Positions 55,990 through 64,000 of a DNA stretch of 64,000 nucleotides are shown here, piece by piece. The notes under the pieces are model-generated. The model did no database searches. It saw only the letters and a list, made by a program, of their open reading frames with translations, and was not told where the DNA came from. Within the stretch, counting starts at the first letter, position 1. The number at the start of each line of letters is the position of its first letter. Source of the DNA: Impatiens glandulifera (taxonomy: Eukaryota > Streptophyta > Magnoliopsida > Ericales > Balsaminaceae); contig NW_025919373.1 of NCBI RefSeq assembly GCF_907164915.1, positions 25,270-89,269 on the forward strand. Direction: 5' to 3'. Both the position numbers and the translations under genes were made by a program.

Positions 55990-57190
55990 GGAGAGAGGGG
56001 ATTTCCAAATTGTTACTGAAACTATTTCCTCTTCCTGCCTTTGGTTGTTGCCAACCCTTACCTGCACTTTTCTCATTATTCCCCCAAGCTTTAGGTGGGG
56101 AATTCAAAGTTTGTTGATTCCATTGTTTTTCGGGTTTGTTCAAAGAGTTATTCTTGGACTTACGAACACACGTCTCCCATTCACCACCTTCAGAGTCCAT
56201 ACTTATATCAGCAACATTCTTACCCAGCTCCTCTACCTTCCCATTTGACATCGAATTAGGATAATTACTACCATTCTTTGTAGTACTGAACCAAAAATCA
56301 TCTTCATCCGAGAATCCCATTGCAATTATATTATTTGTATTGTAAGTTAGATCCAAATCAAACCCCCCTTCCTGATATCTTTTCTTGTTTTGGAAAACAA
56401 TAGGATGAGCTTTGACTTGCAAACCCTTCACTGTAAAGAGAGTATATGCAGACTTAATATCATTCATATGGGATAATTCCTCTAAAGTAGAATTGAATGA
56501 CTGAGGGCTTTTTAAAGTGTTCATCCTCATGGGTATGTCTGCAGCAGACAGTCTAAATGGTGCATCATTTAAAGAATACTTTATTATGGAATCTGGAGAA
56601 TTATTATGTTGATTCGTTGGCATACCAGCAGATCCCAAATTCATACTATTAGTGGAGAAATAACAACTCAAGTTATATTTATGAACTGAACTGTTTTGAT
56701 TTAGGTTCATCGGTTGACTAGTAGACGTGTCACAAATCAAAAGGCCAAAATGTTGTAGGAGTGCTTTCTTGAGTTCTATCCATGTCAATTCCACTAACTG
56801 GTTCCTTGTCTGCAAAAACACAACATACCAGGTTCTAGCGTTTCCCACAAAATGGATCACGGCAATATTCACCTTAGCAGCGTCGGTGGTGCCACCAACC
56901 TTGAAATAGTGTTCAGCCGAAATCATCCACCCTTCGACGTTCACTCCATCAAACTTTGGGAACTCTTTTTCTGTCAGTCTCGTTGTAGAAATATATTGTC
57001 TATCTATAAGTGGAGTTGCTTGTGAGTAACCCGTTGAATCTGCAGCATCATGACTTGTTAAAGTTTGTAAATTATCTTCAATAGATCCCATTTTGTTTTT
57101 CAGCCATTCCTGCATTTTGTTTACTGTCTTAGCAAGAGCATCTATTGATACACGCAGCGAGCTGTTTTCCGATTGATGCATGTTGTCTGC
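55990..57190 (-). pseudogene. gag: gypsy-type Gag fragment, about 400 codons
   Basis: From MADNMHQSEN it has a coiled N-terminal part (VNKMQEWLKNKMGSIEDNLQ), then the Gag core RLTEKEFPKFDGVNVEGWMI, SAEHYFKVGG, IAVIHFVGNARTWYVVFLQT, ELKKALLQHFG. The C-terminal part is long, polar and Asn/Ser-rich (NSSVHKYNLS, WETCVRKSKNNSLN) and lacks the usual zinc knuckle. It ends IPSLLKGQDVN at the junction with the copia RT. Open throughout, which is unusual for a fragment this old, but without protease or pol. Confidence 0.65.
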
Positions 57191-57205
57191 CATCTTGAGG
57201 ATCGT

Positions 57206-57219
57206 CGACTCTGATACCA
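57206..57219 (-). other. primer binding site of the gypsy-type fragment
   Basis: TGGTATCAGAGTCG on the minus strand, two bases from the LTR end; initiator tRNA-Met type. Confidence 0.75.
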
Positions 57220-57221
57220 CT

Positions 57222-57593
57222 TGGTACGATCTTTAGAATAAGATGAGAAGAGAAACTGTTTCACCCAACGATGAAGATCAGTAAAGATTGAAAAGATGAG
57301 GAAAGAGATGAGCAATTTCCCTTTCATTCAGAAATTAATTGATTCTCATCTAAAGAGAGATTACTGATTATATATTCTCAGCACATTCTCTTTAGGGTTA
57401 GACAGCTGGCCTAACTAACTGGGTCAGAATTTAGGAAAGACATAAGTTCAGGGGCAGAAATAAAGAAATATTAAAACAGAAAAGACAATAAAAAGAAAAG
57501 GAAAAACAAATGATATTCTTCATCAGGTTGCTGTGATGTCGCCACGTGGCTCCATAGTCTCCGTCGGATCCTTTGTAGTTACAGTTCGTATCA
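57222..57593 (-). mobile_element. LTR of the gypsy-type fragment, 372 bp
   Basis: Minus strand starts TGATACGAACTG and ends GATCGTACCA, with short inverted ends TGATACGA / TCGTACCA. The outer boundary is inferred from this terminal symmetry alone, as no second LTR is present. Confidence 0.6.
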
Positions 57594-57809
57594 GGAGCAG
57601 ACAAGATAATTAATGTGAAGAACATTAATAAATGAATCTTGACATGTGTAGAACAGTAAAAAATGAATTGACATGAAATTTTTTTATATGGGATCTGGAT
57701 ATGTGAAGTGAAGACAGGAGAATAAACGTGAAAGCATTAATAAAGAAATTTAGATTTGTGAAGAGAAAATTAGAAAATCAACGTGAAGAATGTTGATTAA
57801 GAATCTCTT
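57594..57809. repeat. short palindromic units, left part of array
   Basis: Imperfect hairpins of the type TTAATGTGAAGAACATTAATAA occur near 57611, 57728 and 57779, continuing at 58158, 58213 and 58275 beyond the solo LTR. Confidence 0.6.
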
Positions 57810-57814
57810 AAATT

Positions 57815-58131
57815 TGTTGAGGTGTTCCTTGTCATTGCGAGCGGGTTTTAAATTCCGGGTAAACAGGTCAGAGATTTCTGTTATGAAAATGGGTTAGAGT
57901 ATAAATACTTTTTTTGTATTTTTCTCGTAACATAGTAAGGTTGAGAGAGAGTGAACAGATTTAGGGTTTTTCTACTTCTTCTTGTTCTTTGGCTGATCCA
58001 GAGTGAGTGGTTGAGGGAGATTTTGATTGTGGAGGATTTCAATCATTCCTAGTGTAATCACTTTTCATTTGAGAGCAGGGCATGTTTGATTCCGAAGAAG
58101 ATACGTAGTTTTGCTGTTGCAAAATCCAACA
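57815..58131 (+). mobile_element. solo LTR, 317 bp, with 5-bp target duplication
   Basis: It starts TGTTGAGGTGTTCC and ends AAAATCCAACA; AAATT lies on both sides (57810-57814 and 58132-58136). A TATA box (AGTATAAATACT, near 57899) is inside. No PBS or internal region follows, so it is a solo LTR left by recombination, sitting within the hairpin array. Confidence 0.8.
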
Positions 58132-60338
58132 AAATTAATATGTAAAGAGTAGAAATACAATTAATGTGAAAAACGTTAATAAAAAATTTTTATTCTTTAA
58201 GAGTAGACAAAATAATTAATGTAAAGAGCGTTATTAAGAATATTTTTGAAGAAGAACAAATAAATTGTTTAAGGTGAAAAGCGCTAATTAAAAAAACAAA
58301 TAAAATAAAGACAAAACCCTTGTAAGAGTGAAAGGACAACCCAAACTCTAGAAGGCGTAGAAGATTACCCTAAATCTTAATGGCGTAAAAGGTTACCCTA
58401 AATCCTAATGGTGTAAAAGAATATTATACGTTATTTTTTAGGTCCCTCCTCCATTTCGTTTGTTACCTTCAGAATTTTGGGATTAGGATTTCTCTTCAAT
58501 ATTTGGGAACGGTATGGATCTAAAATGTTTGTTCAGTCATCGCCTTTTCTTCTTAAAAAACTATGAAAGAAATTCATAGTATTTTAATTAAGAGTTTGGT
58601 GTTTGGTTACATATGGGAAAGAGCATCGGCACTATACATAGCTCACACGTCCGTCCTTTTTAGGACGGTTTTAATTTAAAACGGTTGGTTATTGAGACGT
58701 GAAAGGTAATTACACTAGTTTGATATTCAGAATTTTGTATTATTTGTCCAAGGTTGCGAACATATGTCTATCCAAGGGACTATACTTATTTCGGTCCTAA
58801 AAGTCATTCTAGGAAGTTCAAAGTATTAGACAAGGTTGAAAGTGAAAGTAATAGACGAAAACTAATGAAATAAGTGCAGTAAATTCAAATCTAATCAAAT
58901 GTGGATTTTCTTGCATGAGATTATTGAAGGTAGTTTTAGGAGTATTTAGGAATTTTCCTTGTAATTTTTAGAGTTTACAAATTCATTTATGATACTACCA
59001 AGTTAGTGTTTTTTCAAACATGTCCTAAAAATTCTAAAAACAATATTGCTAGTCAAGATTATTTTACGTGATACGTATGAATTTATTTTATGATATTTTG
59101 AGTTATAAAACTCAAGTTATGATATCACAAAATTAAAGAATTTTTCAAACAAGGCCTAAAATTCATGAAAATTTTATATTTTTTTGTTAAATATAATAAC
59201 ATAGGAAATTAGTTCAATATACCTGGAATATGGATGTGTCGAAGGCTTTAACTACGTGGTCTGAGCTTCCATCAAACAAAAGACAAGTTGATCTAGTGGT
59301 CTTACACATAGACGAGCAAACTGATGGTTGGGTTTTTAAATCCCAGCCTCAACATATTTCATCTTTTATGTTTTTTTTACCATTTGTACATAATAGAATT
59401 ATGGTGATTAAATGAAATATGACTCTAATATTTTGGTTAACCACGTAGTCTAGGGAGAGCCAATAAAGGTGTCCGTGTAGCCATGCAACCCATTGCCCTC
59501 GTCCATGTAGACTGCCAATTATGTTTATCCTTTTTTCATTTTATCTTCATTTATAACAACCTCCAATAAGACTGTGAATCGGTTAATTCAACTTTGACTC
59601 GATTCTTTCCTTGATGAAACCTTGCGCGACTCAAACCATTACTCTAGGAACAAGCTTGAATAACCTTTGTGGCTTAGCTGACTTATGTCTTTCTGGATTC
59701 TATTACATTCAATTGGTGCGTGTTTTGATCTATATTTACTCTTTAGACATTCCTCATGATCACATGGTTTCACCTTAGGATCTACGCGTCAGATATCCTT
59801 GTCATAGAGCTTCAGCATTCTTTCGTGGTGTTTCCTCCAATGGAATTACAATAAAGCACAGGATGCTCTTCGATGCTACATTTTCATTAGAGTTTAACTT
59901 AAACTTATTAGATTTCTAGTTAGGATTATACATGGCGGTTGTTCTTGTGGCTCAAGAACAACGCCAATGGAGCTCACAAATTATTAACCGAGAATCAGGA
60001 TGAGGATTAAATGAGATCAAATGTTACTTCTAACATAACTCTAGCAGTTAAGATTAACCAACTCAAACAAGCTAATGGTTGGTAAAAAATAAGCAATATG
60101 CGAAAATCAAACTTTAATAGCTTTTAATCGGTACGTAGAATCAAAGTGTAATGGATTAGGAGCCTTACAAACTCCTTGAGATTACCTAAATAAAGTGTAG
60201 AGGAAGTGTAAGAAGTAGGAGCTTTGGATGGCTGGAATCTCTCTAGCGAGGCAGTCGAGGGGAAGTCGAGGAGTAGTTATTAAAGGCAGTTCTCTTCTCT
60301 CTCTTGTGGTTATTGGAGCTATAGATTATATTAGAATG
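58132..60338. other. non-coding; hairpin array remainder, short repeats, SINE-like relic
   Basis: Hairpin units continue to about 58300. At 58340-58420 a 28-bp unit (AATGGCGTAAAAGGTTACCC) is repeated two and a half times. At 59285-59350 TTGATCTAGTGGTCTTACAC and GGTTTTTAAATCCC resemble pol III boxes A and B, suggesting an old SINE. GGCGGTTGTTCTTG / CAAGAACAACGCC forms a hairpin near 59934-59964. No gene is supported. Confidence 0.45.
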
Positions 60339-60793
60339 TGTTACGGTTTAGAAATAAAGTCTGTGTTACAAATATAATTCCAGCACCCTCTATCGGTCCA
60401 ATTCAGCACTTGGGCTAATTTCTGTTTTTTGTTTTTATATTCTATTTTGTTTTTCCAAACCGAATTATGTTAGTTGTTGTAACTGAATATTCAGAGACAA
60501 GACGTGCAGCATCTATATAAGGCTGATCCCTCTCCCAAGAACCTATAGAATAATGAATATTTGAAATCTCTTGTGAAGGTTCTTCACCTCTATTTTATTT
60601 TAGGTTTTGAACATTTGTTTTGGACTGTTTGGTATAGATCAGTAGTATTATTTTTTCACCCTTGATTCTTCTTTTCCCCTCATCTCAATTTCTCTACTAC
60701 AAAACTCTTCCGCTTCCCTTTGATTATAGAATTCTCCACTCGGTCACAGCGATCAAAAACTCAGAAAACTAAGTTGTAATTCATGCCTTAACA
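60339..60793 (+). mobile_element. 5' LTR of the small gypsy element, 455 bp
   Basis: Starts TGTTACGGTTTAG, ends CATGCCTTAACA; TATA box CTATATAAGG near 60514. Similar throughout to the 3' LTR apart from a short insertion there near 62737. Confidence 0.9.
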
Positions 60794-60796
60794 TAT

Positions 60797-60812
60797 TGGT
60801 ATTAGAGCTGGG
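60797..60812 (+). other. primer binding site of the small gypsy element
   Basis: TGGTATTAGAGCTGGG, three bases after the LTR; initiator tRNA-Met type. Confidence 0.85.
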
Positions 60813-60850
60813 CGATTCTCCAAATTGTAGAAACCCGCCAGCAGACAGAA

Positions 60851-61780
60851 ATGAAGGCGCTAAAGTTCTTAATCGATAGTTTTTCCAAACAATCAGCAGC
60901 TACACAGGCCATTTTGCACCAACACATGACTGAATCGGCTGCTATGAACGCTGCCCTTAAACAGCAAATGACCGAATTAAGCAATAACATGGATAGAAGA
61001 TTCAATACCGCTGAAGAAAGACTTGCAGCGATTGAAATTGGTGCATCTGGAAATGGCCAAGATCCCCGCATCGGCCCCTATGATGATGAACCTTCTTGCC
61101 ACGGTCCTCCATATCGACCCCAACACCCTAAACCGCGACCAACACTATGTTCCTCCAACTCGGCTAACCAAGGTCGACTTTCCTCGATTTGATAGGTCCG
61201 ATGTGGAGGGCTAACATATATCTGCCGAGCAATTTTTTAGGGCGGACATGACGAATAATGTCACGAAACTATACATTGCCCCCATTCACTTTTCAAAAGA
61301 AGAAAGAATGTGGTATGACTCGTATTTGTAGAACCACAACCTTAGAGAAGCCTTGTCGTGGGATTTATTCAAGAAAGATCTCTTATTGCGATTCGGTCCT
61401 TCCATACACGACACCCCCATAAAATAACGGGTGAACTTGAAGCAGGTTTGTACTGCCCAAGAAACAACATACGCGTCCCTAATGAGCAGCAGACCCTTGT
61501 ACAGCGCTGAACCGTCGTTGCTGCACATTAAATCCAATGTTAACACAGCCTGGCTAAGCAGCAAATCCAAATTATTCATGGACTCGGCTAATCATCAAGA
61601 CGTCCAAGAATCCACTCAAGAACCAGTTTGTGATGATCCACCGATGTAGCTTGAGGCAGGCAAAGAACCTGTCATTTCTTTGCATGTATGGATCCTTTCT
61701 TATGAGAACCAAGACAAAGTTATGGTCTTGCAGAATATGCCTCAAGAACAGGTCAACATGGTATAAGAAAACCAGCTGGA
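60851..61780 (+). pseudogene. gag: gypsy-type Gag, broken
   Basis: The first frame (60851-61192) is coiled: MKALKFLIDSFSKQSAATQA, MTELSNNMDRRFNTAEERLA. A frame change then leads to PPTRLTKVDFPRFDRSDVEG, stop, HISAEQFFRADMT, IAPIHFSKEERMWYDSYL, stop, DLFKKDLLLRFGPSIHDTP, the Retrotrans_gag core, closely parallel to the fragment at 55990-57190. Further stops follow. No zinc knuckle is seen. Confidence 0.7.
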
Positions 61781-62296
61781 CAAGACCTTGGAAAATTATA
61801 GTGTTGCTGCCATGGTGCGAGTAAAAAGTAAGCACGAAGGCCGAACTGTTTCACTCGCGGCAACGACATTGGAAGACACTCCTAAAGATCTCCAGCACAT
61901 AATCGAAGACGTTAATGCTCTATTCCAGCAACCTAAAGACAGACTACCAGTCAAGAGAGTAATTAGAAGCCATGGCTGTTTGGCTGCCCCTGTGCTGCTG
62001 GTTCGGAAAAAAGACTGGTTTTGGATATTTGATAACACCCTAGTGTATAGGCGGAGCTGAAAGAAGTTATTTTTATATCTGCTGCACTAGGACCCAACCA
62101 GTTCCATTATTGAAATGATGCTGTCGAAATTTTTTTAAGGATTGCGGTCCTAGACCCCGACACTTTCTGGACCTGCTGAAAATCAAACCTAACAGCAAGA
62201 GAAAAGAGTTCTCTTTCAAGATAGGAGCATGCTAATTAGAGGCTGACCAGGCCACGGTCTTTTCGTCGAGGGCGACGAATTTCGAAGGGGATATAA
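61781..62296 (+). pseudogene. gypsy RT N-terminal relic
   Basis: KDLQHIIEDVNALFQQPKDR, then CLAAPVLLVRKKDWFWIFDN, corresponds to the segment just before and at the start of gypsy RT (S/A-P-V-LLVKKKDG). The sequence then has stops and runs into the 3' LTR; the catalytic region is missing. Confidence 0.55.
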
Positions 62297-62792
62297 TGTT
62301 ACGGTCTAGAAATAAAGGTTGCGGTCCCAAAATAGTTCTAGCACCCTTCCTCTCGGTCCTTTGGAGCACTTGGGCTAGATTTCTGTTTTTTGTTTTATAT
62401 TCTGTTTTTTTCCATTTTCTATTATTTCTCAAACTAAATTATGGTATTTCTAGTATTTGTTATAACTGAATATTCTGGGGCAAGACAACAACTATATAAG
62501 GTTGTTATCTCTTCCCCAAGGACCCATGAAAATGAATATTTGAATTCTCTTGTGAAAGTTCTTCACCCCTATTTTATTTTAGGTTTTGAACCTTTGTCTT
62601 GGACTGTTTGGTATAGACCATCAGTATTTCTTTTCTCACATTTGACTCTTCTTCTCCCCATCTCAAATTCTCTACTACAAAACTCTTTCGCTGCCCTTTG
62701 ATTATAGAATTCCACACTCGGTCACAACGATCAAAAACTCAATTCTTGAAATAAAGAACTCAGAAAGCTAAATTATAATTCATGCCTTAACA
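62297..62792 (+). mobile_element. 3' LTR of the small gypsy element, 496 bp
   Basis: Starts TGTTACGGTCTAG and ends CATGCCTTAACA; TATA box CTATATAAGG near 62491. The purine run GAAGGGGATATAA just before it is the likely polypurine tract. Confidence 0.9.
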
Positions 62793-63449
62793 GAATTTTA
62801 GATGAAATTACCCAATTTATATGGAGCATGGAAGGCGAATTTAAAATATTGTGGACTTTCTGGTTTTTGGATGAATTGGGCCTTGATAGTAGGACATTTG
62901 GGTCAAACTTGGACTCTTTGGAAAGCGCATACCGATACCCACAATTTTCATCTTTACCAAACCTTGAATAAAAGAGCACATCTCATGTCATATTAAAATG
63001 AACTTTTTTGGTCATTTTTTATCCTTCTTGGCTCGATTATTTGAACAGCAAACTCAATGGGCTCTTTTGATCGAATCAGATCGAGTTAAGGGTTGAAACC
63101 GATTCCATCAACTCGGTATGAGTCATGGCTATAACTTTGGTAACAAAAGTTTTAACAGATGTGGCATGTAGTTGGACGTATAATCGGATGAACACGCATG
63201 GACCCGAAATGACCAAGGTAACTTACGTCTCGTAGTCTGTAGATTGAACTGTGTGTTATGCTTGACACCAAAGGAAAGGTAAGACACGTATCTTTCTAAC
63301 GGTATGTCATTGACCCAATTTGATTTAGTGTAGCTCGAGTTATGGCCAAATGAACTTGAGCCTAAAACTAGTTGGCTTCTGGAGCAAAAGATTGTTCAGG
63401 CCTTGACTTGTGGAGTTACTCACAATGCCTTAATTGTTGTTTAGGGTAT
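62793..63449. other. non-coding stretch
   Basis: Nothing recognised. Short ORFs on both strands lack features. Confidence 0.45.
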
Positions 63450-63801
63450 TGAGACCGGTACCATGTAGAATTTATATACTTAATGATCTAACAACTCTTT
63501 TATTTAGATCTAATGCGGAAAAATAATTTAAACTTACCTCCAGCCATTCTTCTTGATACTTTAAAGTTTCGATCTTCTAAAACCGATTTATCTCTTATCG
63601 ATGGTGTTTTTCTTAGATGAGATAATGGCCTTAGGGACCTTAACACTATATTTATAATCCCTCTCTTTCCATCAAAGAGACCTTAATGGGTAGTTACTAG
63701 TTAGTGGGTAGTTATTCCAAATGGGTAGTGATTACTAATTAGTGGGTAGTTATCCCAATTATTAAACTTTAATTTATTAATTAAACCATTTAATTCCAAC
63801 A
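63450..63801 (-). mobile_element. copia-type 3' LTR at the right edge, 352 bp
   Basis: Minus strand starts TGTTGGAATTAAATGG and ends GGTACCGGTCTCA. Plus-strand neighbour TTCTCCCACTTGG (63802-63814) is the polypurine tract CCAAGTGGGAGAA in reverse, very common next to plant copia LTRs. A TATA box (TTATAAATATAG, minus strand, near 63650) is present. The internal region lies to the right and leaves the window. Confidence 0.7.
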
Positions 63802-64000
63802 TTCTCCCACTTGGTTTAATAAATAAAATCATATCACAATAAGAAATTTGATACATGAATCATAGCGATAAATCCTCTAAAATTGAGAATCATCTTCTAT
63901 GTATCACAATGCATCACATTTCTCAATAACAACCCATAAAACTCAATGAATAAACCATATGTTTATTCTAGGTCCGAACTTTATTATTTCTTAAAAACGA
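63802..64000 (-). mobile_element. start of internal region of the edge copia element
   Basis: Polypurine tract and AT-rich 3' untranslated sequence; no coding sequence before the window ends. Confidence 0.5.

Larger units (their letters stand above)
55986..57593 (-). mobile_element. gypsy-type element fragment: LTR, PBS, gag
   Basis: The minus-strand LTR (57222-57593), PBS and gag are contiguous; the element is cut after gag by the copia RT of element 4. The gag core is retroviral-type (Retrotrans_gag), not UBN2. The same gag type occurs at 60851-61600. Confidence 0.75.
60339..62792 (+). mobile_element. small gypsy-type element, 2.45 kb, deletion derivative
   Basis: LTRs at 60339-60793 and 62297-62792 enclose only 1.5 kb. 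The flanks GAATG and GAATT differ at one base. Inside are PBS, a broken gag and a fragment of RT start, so most of pol was lost internally. Confidence 0.85.

Noticed and set aside
58340..58420. ACCCTAAATC repeats as interstitial telomere sequence
   Set aside because: The unit is 28 bp with only one CCCTAAA-like core each; not TTTAGGG arrays.

Overview
This window is nuclear DNA from a flowering plant, probably an asterid eudicot (low confidence). It is AT-rich and packed with LTR retrotransposons, plus a tRNA-derived SINE, an hAT remnant, CACTA-like subterminal repeats and hypervariable tandem arrays. Only one ORF (5417-5971, minus) looks like an ordinary host gene, and it is not recognised.

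Layout. 0.8-2.2 kb: two truncated Ty1/copia pieces face each other as a foldback. 3.9-4.0 kb: a SINE with a perfect 13-bp target duplication. 5.4-6.0 kb: the possible host gene. 7.0-8.2 kb: an hAT derivative with BED-finger and transposase remnants and an 8-bp target duplication. 9.3-11.3 kb: CACTA-type subterminal repeats and long palindromes. 13.5-20.4 kb: a decayed minus-strand Ty3/gypsy Tat-like element (RT, RNase H, a second RNase H, integrase), with tandem arrays downstream of pol. 22.0-39.7 kb: an old plus-strand copia ('element 1') whose 3' LTR is split by a young 12.95-kb minus-strand copia ('element B') with a perfect 5-bp target duplication. 39.7-56.0 kb: pieces of three more minus-strand copia elements related to B ('elements 2, 3, 4'). 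56.0-57.6 kb: a truncated gypsy gag and LTR fused to element 4. 57.8-58.1 kb: a solo LTR. 60.3-62.8 kb: a small deleted gypsy element. 63.45 kb to the right edge: the 3' end of another copia.

The most interesting content is the group B/2/3/4. These are SIRE/Maximus-like copia elements that carry, between pol and the 3' LTR, extra genes sharing one domain (an N-terminal VDF motif, an FF-x2-A motif, an LP-x2-G motif and a (V/I)NW core). Element B has three diverged copies, each with its own TATA-like box and 5' leader, plus a coiled-coil ORF; elements 3 and 4 keep one each, and element 2 keeps a matching C-terminal tail. Each subgroup also has its own short motif. CCGGTT-type motifs are scattered in B's LTRs and upstream of each B accessory gene. 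TTAGACG..CGTCTAA hairpins form long arrays in the LTRs of 3 and 4 and recur about 400-700 bp upstream of their accessory genes. AGACGTCT arrays occur in the LTR of 2. This recalls the VANC anti-silencing proteins of VANDAL transposons, which bind element-specific repeated motifs. The parallel is inference, but it is testable.

Element 3 keeps gag and the accessory gene but has lost the protease-integrase-RT block, so it may be a non-autonomous partner. Element B is young (LTRs about 1% different by eye) but has one in-frame stop in gag, a one-base frameshift between integrase and RT, and YVHD in place of the RT catalytic YVDD. Older copies are interrupted by stops, mostly at Trp or Gln codons, the pattern expected from decay of methylated cytosines.
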